Shown here: positions 53,701 to 64,000 of the stretch, one piece after another | Layout of the letters: every line of letters begins with the position of its first letter | Position numbering within the stretch: position 1 is the first letter of the stretch | From: Blattamonas nauphoetae | Taxonomy: Eukaryota > Preaxostyla > Oxymonadida | DNA length: 64,000 nt | Assembly (NCBI GenBank): GCA_033064195.1 | Contig: JARBJD010000048.1 | Location: forward strand, 248,001 to 312,000 | Direction: 5' to 3' | Position numbers and translations under genes: made by a program | Notes under the pieces: generated by a model | What the model was told of the DNA's origin: nothing | The model's input: the letters and a program-made list of their open reading frames with translations, nothing else | The model's database searches: none

Positions 53701-55760
53701 AGATGAAACAGATGCAATTCGACAATTTTGACCATCTGCACTGGCTGATTTGGGAGGTCAGGAAAAACGACGCTCCGTTCCTGCCTCTCGACAGATATCA
53801 AACTGGCGACGAGGTCTTCCGATTTGTCGACTCACTCGAGATGCTTCGTGGAAGAGACATGGATTTTGGATGGAAGGGGATCAACACTGTCTCGCTCAGG
53901 GCAGTTGTGAATTCGCAGATTTGTGTTCATTTTGTGGATTCGGATGGAGTTCGTCGACAACACATCGCCAAAGTTGGAAGAGAACCGTGTCTCGAGCGAG
54001 ATCTGACTCGTCTTGTGGAGAAAAGAGGCACCTTTCGCATTTTGAACGATTGTGAGTGGAGTGAGAGCGAAGGCGAGGAAGGAGGCGACGAGAGAGACAG
54101 CGAGTGGTCGAGCGAGGAAGTGGAAGACGATGAAGACACCGACACTCCGACCCTCTTCGACCTGAAACCAGAATACCCTCTTTCTGATTCGTCACTGATC
54201 GAACAAACTGTGATGCCGGAATTCGGAGTCAGTTCGACCGATCCTGACGAGTCAACGGAAACAAGACAGACGCGTGCTCCGAGGCGTCGGAAGGTTCGTC
54301 GGAGAATGGCTGTTCGATCGAACAGATCGCGAAATGTGTCACTTGCTCCGAAATATCCTCTTTTGCCTGACGAGACGAGAGTTGTGATGGATTTGGTGAA
54401 GGTGAGAGAGGTGTTTCGAGTTCAGGGAGCGATGAACAAAACTGTCGAGCGGGTGTCTGTCGAAACAAAACGAGATTTTCGCTGGCGTCGTGAATATACA
54501 CCTGACGCGTTCAGCCGTTCTCTCTCGCTATTCCTCTCGATTCCGTTGTGTGTGATGGACGTGAAAGGACAGAAGATGCGAAGGAAAGGCCTGACCCAGT
54601 TTGAGTCCACACGTGTCGAATCAGTGGAAGTTGTGACCGACGTGGAAGTGCGATCGGAGATTGTTGAAGTGTCTGTGACGGTTGTGTCGGGGCTGATGGA
54701 GTGTTCCAAGATGGAAGGGACTCTGAGGGAAGACCACTTCTCGTTCTCTCTCCCTCTCTCCTCGTCGTTCCTCTCGCTCGAACGGCTTCTTCGCGAACAA
54801 CTCCCCCAACTCGGAAATGTGTGTTGGTTCGCAGATGGTCGCCTTCCTTCAACTCCACCAATCGATTCGAACATGCATCCTGAACCATCGCAATCACCAC
54901 TCCTCTCTCGCCATCCACCTCTTCCTTTCGAGACTGTCATTGCTCGTTTCACTTTTGTGCGGAATCCTCAAGAATCGATCCATTCGCAGGAGGACTTCCC
55001 ATCGCTCCCGATCAGACTGACCGCAGTGGAGTCGCTCTTGCCGGATTGTCCGACAACACTTGTCTCGATCGATGGAGTTCGAACAGCGTTTGTGGCGCAG
55101 ACAAACTCGACCAGCCCTCTCGCTCTTGTTTGGCCTCCAACAGACGCATTCACAGTTGACCGTTCTCTTCCTCCCGACTCTCTCCATCCCTCTCCGCCGT
55201 TCCCTCCGCATTCTCTCCTCTCGTTGTCTTTCATCTCACACAATCCCTTTTTGTCCGAAGAGGAGGACTTGTCGCTTGTGTCCCTCTTCAGCACCCCGCC
55301 CGACCCGCTCGACGTCAGCTCAGTCTGTTTGCCGTTGAATCTGCGTCGAGTGAAGAGTGAACAACACAACATTCTGTCATCCGAAAGAGAAAGAGAAGAG
55401 AAAGCGAGACAACTGAAACAAGGAATCTTTGATTCGTGTCTGGCTGATCTCACGTCCTGTCTCTCGCCAAGCACAGCCTCCCCCAACTCTCGACCTGACG
55501 AATCCACGACCCCTCTCCGATTGTGGATTGAGACGCCGATGCGACGAGTGATGGGTCTGTTTGGTGGCTCGGCGACTGTGCACGACGTGCTGTTCTTCGT
55601 TGGGAGTCTGCATTGTGTGTGTGCGCCTCTGTCGTTCCACACACACGCTCTGTTTGCGGGAGACGAGAAGTTGGATGGACTTGTGACAGTTTCTGAGATT
55701 GTGCACGCTTTTGGGTCAGTCGTGTCACTCCAAACGATTGTGAGAGATGGCTGCACTTGA
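50772..55760 (+). CDS. serial ubiquitin-like-domain protein with one in-frame TAG
   Basis: Starts at ATG 50772. Residues 1-90 are disordered, about 95-116 a short coiled coil, and from about 150 on the protein is a chain of degenerate ubiquitin-like (beta-grasp) folds: strand pair, helix, then 'L-x-L/F...' strand and turn. Examples are YVHVTLVSQ...GSLKKKAAEIYE, FVIEVTLRT, MRIVARTETT...RIGRVRKEIGG...GEKELRDWEVV and MVLVRVRVNGKEE. The last is near the C terminus (VHDVLFFVGSLHC, ALFAGDEKLDGLVTV). A TAG at 52176-52178 interrupts the frame, and the same frame continues immediately to 55760 with equal coding quality. It falls inside one ubiquitin-like fold, after its helix. A 57-bp in-frame intron at 52122-52178 (GTAAGC...TAG) would remove it, but that stretch itself encodes the helix. 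Roles of multi-ubiquitin-like proteins vary; none is assigned. Confidence 0.7.
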
Positions 55761-56164
55761 ACGGTATGTATTGGAAATTGACATCAAATTGAATGGACAT
55801 ACAGTCGCTCTTCCTTCATTATTTTGCACTTCTTATTCTTTTATTCAGATTCTTTTTCCCAAACCTGTTTATTTAAAATCAAAAAAAATAAAAATAGTTT
55901 TTTTACGAAAATAGTTTCAACCCGTATCTTGCTGTGACGTCTCAGGTTTACCAGACCAGGAACATGTCCAGATTCATTTAACTTGATCTAACCATGATTC
56001 AAGTTTCAGGTTGGGAGTTCTCGTTCCTGGAGTTTTCGACGAACCTGAACACATCTCGTCCCTCATTTTTTCGGTGAGCCAGCTGTATTCCCATTTTTAT
56101 CTTCTCTCTCAATTCATCCACGCCATACCAGATAAACTTGAAAGAAACAACAATAACATTCGGG
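55761..56164. other. intergenic region and leader of family copy 2
   Basis: 55761-55980 is AT-rich with no gene; it holds AAAATAAAAATAG, which may serve 3' end formation of the ubiquitin-like gene. 55985-56164 is the duplicated leader shared with copy 1. Confidence 0.5.
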
Positions 56165-57136
56165 ATGAACACGACGAACTTGTCATTAACGCCTGAACAG
56201 TACGCTGAATTGGAGAATGAATTACATGACAGGCTTACAAATTCTTGTGCCGAACGAATCACTCGTCGATTCTTCGTCGCTGACGTTTCTTTAATCGATC
56301 CAGTTTTGCACAATCTACAGAATATTGATTGTGTTTATACATTTGGTGAAGATATTGTGGTGAACAAATCAGCGGGATGGATTGAATTCACGTCGCAGAT
56401 TCCCCTCCTCTCTTTCGATTGCTTGTTTGGGCTCGACGCTTATGATCCTATTCCAAAAGTGGTGTGCATCCCTCGCTGTTGTAACTGTCTGCAGCATTTC
56501 ATGTCGATGTATCTCGGTTTGTGCTCAGCAATCCAAACGCTCCACATTTATCGTGTTCCGCATGTGACCTTGTCAGAGGAGAATATCTTCTTTGATCTTG
56601 CCTCCATCGCACATCTATGTTTGTTTGATTCGTTTTTATTCTTTTCAGTGCCGGTGAGCTACTCGTTATTTCACAAACGTTGCACTTATGAACAATCGTG
56701 TGTTTTTCCTCTGCATCTCAATTTATTCAGATGTACTCTGAAGGATGACCTCTTGTCAGCCACATCCATCTTTTCTCGACTTTCCGACCAACTCTTCGAC
56801 ACCGACAATGCTCCTCGTGGGACAACCCCGAGTCGCCTGCTCGACGATTTCGATCATCCAGATAATTGGATCGATTTTGAAGCATATTTGCGTGACATTA
56901 TTTCCGGAACAATTGACCCCGTTTGCCTTTTCATTTTGTTGAAATTTGCAGGTCTTGTCGCCACCTGAAACACAGCCTTTCTTTTCAAATGCATTTGGTG
57001 GTCTAGCTCGGCTTTCAGTCGCATCGTCGTTCTTCAAAGATATCTTAGCGAAGCAAATCGGGAACGCATCGCCAGAGACAGAAAAGATCGTCAGCAAAAT
57101 TATCGGGGTGGCGGGAAAAACTTGGGCGGGCTCTTA
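56165..57136 (+). CDS. family copy 2, N-terminal module plus short first unit start
   Basis: Starts MNTTNLSLTPEQYAELE. Three tiny introns are inferred at 56619-56648 (30 bp), 56698-56730 (33 bp) and 56921-56951 (31 bp); each join keeps the frame and yields AHLLPVSYS, YEQSCTLKDD and TIDPVLSPPETQPFF. The N-terminal module has the cysteine cluster CIPRCCNC and the conserved DNWIDFEAYLRDIISGTIDP. After KQIGNASPETEKIVSK the sequence departs from the family and stops at 57136. A second copy of the EYMLDIISGTIDP exon begins at 57346, so this looks like a partial tandem duplication. Function is unknown. Confidence 0.65.
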
Positions 57137-57345
57137 GTCGATTCTGGCACTATTTAGCTTAATTTTCACTTCATACAGTGCCTCTACATGTTTCCTATTT
57201 TCAAAAAACACCAAGTAAAAAAATCATAGTGTCCTGACCAGAGAGAACAGCGAGGTGAAAGATCAGATCTGAACGACTATGACTCTTTTTCTCAACAAAA
57301 TGGAAAATTTCAGACATTTAGACTAATTTACACTCATTTCAGAAG
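57137..57345. other. spacer between duplicated exons of copy 2
   Basis: AT-rich and non-coding, ending in a pyrimidine-rich TTTCAG just before the repeated exon at 57346. It may be an intron, or the remains of the duplication junction. No gene is seen. Confidence 0.5.
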
Positions 57346-60300
57346 AATACATGCTCGACATTATTTCCGGAACAATTGACCCCGTTTGCCTTTTCATTTG
57401 GATGAAATTTGCAGGTCTTGTCGCCACCAGAAACACAGCCTTTCTTTTCAAAAGCTCGCGTCCTTCTCGACCTCTATTCTGTTGACTCGTTCTTCTTCAA
57501 AGATATCTTTGTGAAGCAGGCCGGGAACACATCACCAGAGACAGAACAAAATGACAATAACAAATCGGATGCCGAGCCGTCGTGGAGTTGGGAGGGGATT
57601 TCTTTTGAAGTGGAATCGCTCCAAACCATTCTTCCTGATTCCGACACTTCCACACTCCGGTCATACACACCTCCTAGCCAGACATCACTCACTTCAGATC
57701 GCATCTCAACCGCACTCACCCAATCCTCGGATGTCACTCTGGATCTCGAACTCAAACCGGAAAGTGATGCGCCTATCGACCGTTCTCGACTTCTCCATCT
57801 CAAACTCTCTCGGCTTGCTCCGCGTCCGGACCCACTTCATCAGAAGAAACATCATCCTCTGAACCCAAAACCACTTCATCTGATACACAACTTTTCCCTT
57901 CCGACAACCAATCAACCCACAGTTCTCACAAACGAGCTCCCTGAAGATGCTTTCTTGTTTGACTTTCATTTTCTTTTTCACATTATCTTTTCTTCCAGCC
58001 AAGCTGATGAGGATGTGCTGACAGCATTGTCAAACGCAGTCTTCACAATCGAGCAAACAAAATCCTGCCAATGCATCCCGCTCAGCGAGACTCTCTTCAC
58101 ACACCTCGCTCACCTTCTCGATTCCCAGCATCCCAAAATCCGTTCCCTCGCTCTCAAACTTGTATCGCATCTCTTCTCTTCGCCATCCCACAAATCACTC
58201 CTTCTGAAACACACACTCGGAGCGATCGACACCTCGGCCGCTGAAATGTCGTCAGAAGTTACATACTTCATCAACACCTCCATCACTGATCAACTCGTCA
58301 CGGATACCCCGACAAGTGAATCTTCTCTCTTAGTTGACAATGTCAAGAGTCTGTATACTCCCTTCTGGACGTCCGAACAATCTGAACAGTTCGAGAAAGG
58401 AATGAAAATGACTGATTTCATGACGCGAGAACTCAACTCACAACTTCTGAAGATTGACACTCTCGTTTCGCAAGGAAACAATGATTTCCCAAAGCTTGAC
58501 ACAGGATTTCAACCAGATTCACCTCTTCGACAAAATCTTCAGAAACAAGTTCAACCGATTCCAACAATACACGCAATACATCTTTATCCATCGTTTTTCA
58601 AACACTCTATCTTCTTGCCTCTACCACTCTCTCTTCGCTTAACAGTGTTTTACATCTTCCTGATGTCTGCCGTAGCTCATGGAACTCCCCTTCCTCCCGT
58701 TCTGGTTGAGTACTATCTGGAGGAAGCGAGTCCCTTTAACGAAGGCCTTGTTGCAACTCTCGTACTTATGGCTCTCGCTGACCCTCACCATCCTTTCCCC
58801 TCAAAGTTCCCGATCGATGTGCTGATCGAGAGACTCGCTAGACTCCACATACAAGGTCCCCAATCTTGTCTCACTTATCTAATGGCTTTCTTGCCTCACT
58901 CCATTCGGATTCCTTCATTAACTTGGATCCATCAATTTATCATGCGAGGTCTTCACTTCATCCACACGCCTGGTGAGGAGGTGGTTTCTTGCATGATATT
59001 ATTCGGTTATGCTGATGAATGGTTGACAGCCGATGAACGAATCGTGTACGATCGCCTCCCTCCACGAAAGGCCATCACAGGATGGCTCCGAAACGGTGGC
59101 CCAACATTCAAGGATTATCAATACCAGATTCTTCGATTGTTCACGTTCGATGAATGGGGAGAACTCCTTCAATTCGTGTCTCGAAAGAGCTTCGATGAAC
59201 AAATTGAACGTTTTAATCCTGTCGGCAACATCAGTTTAGAGATGGATGTTTTCCTTCTCACAACATTCGCTCTGCCTGCGACGTTCTACAATCCAGTGCG
59301 CCAGCTCATCGCTCCTGCCATCTGGGATGCCAATGATTTGGACGACAATCCGTTGGACAGAGTGGTTATTTACACCCACCTCAACATTGAACACCCTCTC
59401 CTCATTCTGGCCATGTGTCGCTCGTTCTTGTCGAAAGGTCTGTTTTCATCTCTTCTCACCGACTTCTCCATTCTCGTTCCCTTTTGCAGATGATCTCTTT
59501 GCTCTGTTTGGAAGTGAGTTCATCGTCCCGCTCCTTCGCCGCTCGTTTGGATCGTTCTTGCCAGTTGTGAACACAGCAGCTCTGATGTTTGTGCGAAGAG
59601 TGGTGGATCTGAGAAGTGTTGAGTTGAATCTGGCACTGGTGTCACTTTCTGTGTTTGAGATGGTGGTTCGTGCTGTGGAAGGGTCGTCGTATTTGGAGGA
59701 CTACATGAACGGAACTCACATCCTTTCGGAGTTATTGAGGACTGTTGCCGGAACAATTAACCCAGTTTCTTTTTTTTGTTTGATCAAATGCCCAGATCGC
59801 ATCACCACCCGAAACACAGCCTTTCTTCTTCAATCGTAATCACCTTCTCAAACGCCTTCTTATCGAATCAACACTATTTGAACGTTTTGTTGTGAAACAG
59901 GACAATGAACCAGTCTCGGAAGACAAACCACAACTTGTTCCAAAGGCACCGAAAAAAGATGTGCCCTCTTTTCGAAACACGGTGAAGAAAGCCACTCGTC
60001 ATGTCCTTCCAGTTCTCTCCCGAATGCATGCTCAGCCTTCTTTCTTCAAGCTTAGCCCCCCAATGTCTTTCACACCACGTCTTCGATTTCAAACCTTTCT
60101 GACGACACTTCATGCTGCCACAGTGCATGGAATTGCCCTCCCTCAAGTGATGATCGATTATTATTTGGAGGAAGCAGGGAACTTCGATGAATTGATCTCA
60201 GCAGATGTTATCCATCTGGCTCTCCCTGAGCCTCACAACCTCTTCTTCTCAACGTTCCCGATCGATGTGATGATTGAGAGGCTCGCCAGACTTCACATGC

Positions 60301-61236
60301 AAGGTCGCCCGTCGTCGCTCATTCATGTTATCTATCTCCTTCGTCACTCGACACAGCTGTTCTCTTCTCGTCACTCGACACAAAAGTTCACTTCAACTCG
60401 ACTCCATCCATTTCTCATGCGAGATCTTCACGTCATCCACATACCAGGTGAGGATGAGATTGAGGAACCATCACTCTTCGACTGTGTTGATGATGTGATG
60501 ACAGATGATGAACGCTTCGTATGCGAATGTCTCCCTCCACGCAAGGCCATCACAGAATTACTGCAAGACGGTTGTTCAAACTGGTTTCGTCGTCCATTAG
60601 GACCGATTGTTCCCTTGTTCACGTTCGATGAATGGAGAGAACTCAATCTTTTTTTATGTGGAAGGAAGTTCGATAAACAAATTGAACATTTTGATCCTTA
60701 CAGCCCCATCTCTCTGGAGATGGATGTTTTCCTTCTCACAACATTCGCTCTGCCTGCGACGTTCTACAATCCTCTGTGTCAGCTCATCGCTCCTGCCATC
60801 TGGAAAGCCTGTCGCCTGGATGACACTCCGTTGGACATTGTGATTGATTGCATCGACAACAACTCTGAACACCCTCTCCTCATCCTGGCCATGTGTCGCT
60901 CGTTCTTGTCGAAAGGTCTGTTTTCTTCTCATCTCCCTTTCTTCTCCATTCTCGTTCCCTTTTGCAGATGATCTCTTTGCTCTGCTTGGAAGTGAGTTCA
61001 TCGTCCCGCTCCTTCGCCGCTCGTTTGGATCGTTCTCGCCAGTTGTGAACACAGCAGCTCTGATGTTTGTGCGAAGAGTGGTGGATCTGAGAAGTGTTGA
61101 GTTGAACGTGGCACTGCTGTCCCTTTCTGTGTTTGAGATGGTGGTTCGTGCTGTGGAAGGGTCGTCGTATTTGGAGGACTACATGAACGGGACTTACATC
61201 CTTTCGGAGTTGTTGGAAACCGTCTCAGGGCATTGA
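57346..61236 (+). CDS. family copy 2, two repeated units
   Basis: Begins with EYMLDIISGTIDP, then intron 57384-57414 (31 bp) into VLSPPETQPFFSKARVLL, nearly identical to copy 1. Unit 1 runs to 59764, with the FPIDVLIERLARLHIQG, TTFALPATFYNP and GSEFIVPLLRRSFGSF segments and the conserved 52-bp intron 59438-59489. Intron 59765-59795 (31 bp, GTTTCT) joins in frame to unit 2, which starts IASPPETQPFFFNRNHLL and has its own 52-bp intron at 60916-60967. The stop codon ends at 61236. As in copy 1, unit 2 lacks the ARM-like first half. The two-unit layout shared by copies 1 and 2 suggests the unit duplication came before the gene duplication. Function is unknown. Confidence 0.72.
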
Positions 61237-61401
61237 GTCATCTTCTGTTTCTTCTACGCACTTTTCGTCACGATTTCTTTGATCTTGTGAAGGCAACGTT
61301 TCTCGAAATTAGGGATTTCAAAAATATACGATAAGAAAGTCATTACGTCAAAACTTAACTAAAATCATGAAGAAAAGTGCTTAGAAGAAACAGAAAATGA
61401 C
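61237..61401. other. spacer at the centre of a tail-to-tail inverted duplication
   Basis: The 3' flank of copy 2 (TTCTGTTTCTTCTACGCACTTTTC) reappears inverted just before copy 3 (GAAAAGTGCTTAGAAGAAACAGAAAATG), so the duplication includes some 3' flank on both sides of about 61320. There is no gene in the middle. Confidence 0.75.
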
Positions 61402-63983
61402 TCAATTCACGGAAACGGTCTGCAACAACTCAGAAAGGATGTAAGTCCCGTTCATGTAGTCCTCCAAATACGACGACCCTTCCACAGCACGAACCACCAT
61501 CGAAAACACAGAAAGTGACACCAGTGCCAGATTCAACTCAACACTTCCCACATCCACCACTCTTCGCACAAACATCAGAGCTGCCGTGTTCACAACTGGC
61601 GAGAACGATCCAAACGAGCGGCGAAGGAGCGGGACGATGAACTCACTTCCAAGCAGAGCAAAGAGATCATCTGCAAAAGGGAACGAGAATGGAGAGGAAA
61701 GCGAGATGAGAGGAAACAGACCTTTCGACAAGAACGAGCGACACATGGCGAGGATGAGGAGAGGGTGTTCAGAGTTGTTGTCGATGCAATCAATCACAAT
61801 GTCCAACGGAGTGTCATCCAGGCGACAGGCTTTCCAGATGGCAGGAGCGATGTGTTGACACAGAGGATTGTAGAACGTCGCAGGCAGAGCGAATGTTGTG
61901 AGAAGAAAAGTCTCCATCTCCCGATTGATGGGGCTTTCCGGATCGAAGTCCTTTAATTGTTCATTGAAAGTCCTTCGAGACATGAAGTGAAGGAGTTCTC
62001 TCCATTCATCAAAAGTGAATAAGGGAACAATCGGTCCTGAAGGACGATACGACCAAAGTGATGAACGGTCTCGGATCCATTCTGTGATGGCCTTGTGTGG
62101 AGGGAGACATTCGTATACGAATCGTTCGTCAGCTGTCATTTCATCCTTCACATAATCGATGAGCGATGTGGCATCAATTCCAAACACTACTGGTGGTATC
62201 ACGAAGTGAAGACCTCGCATGAGAAACGGATGGAGCCGGGTTGAAGGAAACAGCTGTGTCGAGTGACGAAAGAGAGTTAAAATCTGATCGAGCGACGATG
62301 GATGGCCTTGCATCTGTTGTCTGACGAGCCTTTCGATCATAACATCGATTGGGAATCTTGATGGCAATGGATGATGAGGTTTCACAAGAGCCAGACAAAC
62401 AGCAGTAACTGAGTGGAATTCACTGAATTTCCAGGCTTCCTCCAAATAATAATCAACCAAAACTTGTGGGAGGGGAGTTACATTGAAGGCGGCTGAATAA
62501 ATTGCTGCGCAATAAACGTGAAATTTACGAAGTGGTGGTTGATTGACGAGGTTGAGTTTGAAGTTACGAGGCTGAACAGGCATTAGGGCGGTGACAGGAA
62601 TTGTTTGACGTGTGGCATCTTTCCCGAGTTGTAGTAAAGATGACACATCTTGGTTCATCGTGGGGATTATGTGCTGCGATTTGTCGAAAGACATCAAGGG
62701 AGTAAACAGGCCATTGACATGGTCAACTGAGAGGGAGGACTCACTCTTCGGGTTGTTCACGAACAGTTGATCGGTGACGGCGGTGTTGACGAATAAAGCA
62801 ACTTCTGATGACATTTCTGTGGCTGAGGTGTCGATCGCTCCGAGTGTGTGTTTCAGAAGGAGTGCTTTGTGGGATGGTGATGAGAAGAGATGCGAGACGA
62901 GTCTGAGTGAGGTGGAGCGGATTTGGGGATGATGTGAATCGAGGAGTTGTGCGAGGTGGGTGAAGAGAGTCTCGCTGAGCGGGATGAATTTGCAGGATTT
63001 TGTTTGCTCGATTGTGAAGACTGCGTTTGACAATGCTGTCAGCACATCCTCATCAGCTTGACTGGAATAAATTAAAAATTGAAAAGAAAATGAAAGTCAA
63101 ACAAGAAAGCATCATCAGGGAGCTCGTTTGTGAGAATTTGGGTTCTATTTGAGGTGAGATAGGAAATGCCAGACAGGACATAGTTTGTGGGTCTGATGAA
63201 AGGATAACATTTCTTCTGAGGAAGTCGGTCTGGACGCGGAGCAAACAACGAGAGTTTGAGGTGGAGAAGTCGAGAACGGTCGTCAGGCGCATCACTTTCC
63301 GGTTTGATGTCGAGATCCAGAGTGACATCCGAGGATTGGGTGAGTGCGGTTGAGATGCGATCAGAATGAATAGTGGAATGGCTAGAAGACGTGTCTGACA
63401 GGAATGTGGAAGTGTCGGAATCAGGAAGAAGGGTTTGGAGCGATTCCACTTCAAATGAAATCCCCTCCCAACTCCACGACGGCTCGGCATCCGATTCGTC
63501 AAAGTCATTAGTTTCGAGATTGGGTTTCTTATCTTTGCTGACGATCTTCTCTGTCTCTGGCGATGTGTTCCCGATTTGCTTCACAAAGATTTCTTTAAAG
63601 AAGAACGAGTCAATAGAAAAGATGTTGAGAAGGTGAATGGCCCTGAAGAAGAATGGCTGTGTTTCTGGTGGCGACAAGACCTGTCAATTTCATCCAAAAG
63701 AAAAGGCAAACGGGGTCAATTGTTCCGGCAAGGATATCAAACATGTATTTTTCAAAATCAGTCCAATTTTCCGACTCATCCGATTGTTTAAAATACTTTT
63801 GTGGAATCGTCCGTTCAGGAGGATTGTCAGTGTCGAAGAGTTGGTTAGAAAGTCGAAAAAAGATGGATGTGGCTGACATGAGGTCATCTCTCAGAGTACA
63901 TCTTAATATCGTGAGATGCGGAGGAAAAACACACGATTGTTCATAGGAGGATCGTTTCTGGAATGACTTGTTGCTCAACGGCA
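61402..63983 (-). CDS. family copy 3, single unit, 5' end beyond the window
   Basis: A minus-strand copy facing copy 2. From the right edge it begins after an intron acceptor (TTTTTAG, 63984-63986) with PLSNKSFQKRSSYEQSC, then DDLMSATSIFFRLSNQLF, NWTDFEKYMFDILAGTIDP, VLSPPETQPFFF, the ARM-like LFTHLAQLLDSHHPQIRS segment, FPIDVMIERLVRQQMQG, TTFALPATFYNPLCQHIAP and SSYLEDYMNGTYILSEL, and stops at 61402-61404. Introns are inferred at the usual places. It has only one unit, so the second unit of copies 1 and 2 was either gained there or lost here. The N-terminal module should continue beyond 64000. Confidence 0.72.
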
Positions 63984-64000
63984 CTAAAAAGAATCAAAAA

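Noticed and set aside
55985-56164. A small separate gene in the leader shared by copies 1 and 2 (frame ending LVINA)
   Set aside because: It overlaps the MNxTNLSLTPEQY start in another frame, and the substitutions between copies are mainly silent in the main frame instead.

Overview
The window is nuclear DNA from a single-celled eukaryote, most likely an anaerobic flagellate of the Preaxostyla/oxymonad kind (Blattamonas-like); this is inferred, not proven. Supporting signs are split genes with very short introns (about 23-146 bp) that mostly start GT-any-TG, use of the standard code with TAA, TAG and TGA as genuine stops, a flavodoxin/2x[4Fe-4S] protein typical of anaerobes, a bacterial-looking omega-amidase, and large lineage-specific ARM/HEAT-like families. 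No rRNA, tRNA or CRISPR array was seen.

Layout. 1-6130: the tail of a coiled-coil gene cut by a 2.34-kb transposon with perfect 335-bp inverted ends, a gene-poor stretch, then an ARM-like gene. 6416-14441 and 27370-35624: two arms of a large inverted duplication. Each arm holds one copy of a giant gene (about 2,500 codons) with a P-loop ATPase and a possible restriction-endonuclease-like domain. The left copy is open throughout; the right copy looks broken about once. Between the arms lie host genes: a PUF RNA-binding protein, the autophagy protease ATG4 and an omega-amidase (all minus), a cathepsin-B-like protease (plus), and a 5.8-kb multi-exon gene with a low-complexity tail (minus).

35550-40035: the flavodoxin-ferredoxin gene with a C-terminal membrane anchor, whose last 24 codons were also copied into the left arm; a small inverted-repeat element; a short ARM-like gene; and a membrane-anchored cathepsin C ending in YQKF. 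40542-63983: three copies of a large lineage-specific gene family built from an N-terminal module and one or two repeated units. Copy 1 is interrupted by a 4.3-kb insertion and a 1,014-bp TA-flanked transposon. Copies 2 and 3 face each other tail to tail. Between copies 1 and 2 is a roughly 5-kb gene encoding serial ubiquitin-like folds, with one in-frame TAG.

How the parts relate. ATG4 and the two papain-family proteases suggest autophagic, lysosomal or digestive functions, and the flavodoxin-ferredoxin gene points to anaerobic electron transfer, but nothing resembles an operon. The strongest theme is rearrangement: inverted duplications, patches of near-identity that look like gene conversion, and recent short-element insertions whose empty sites survive in paralogs in the same window.
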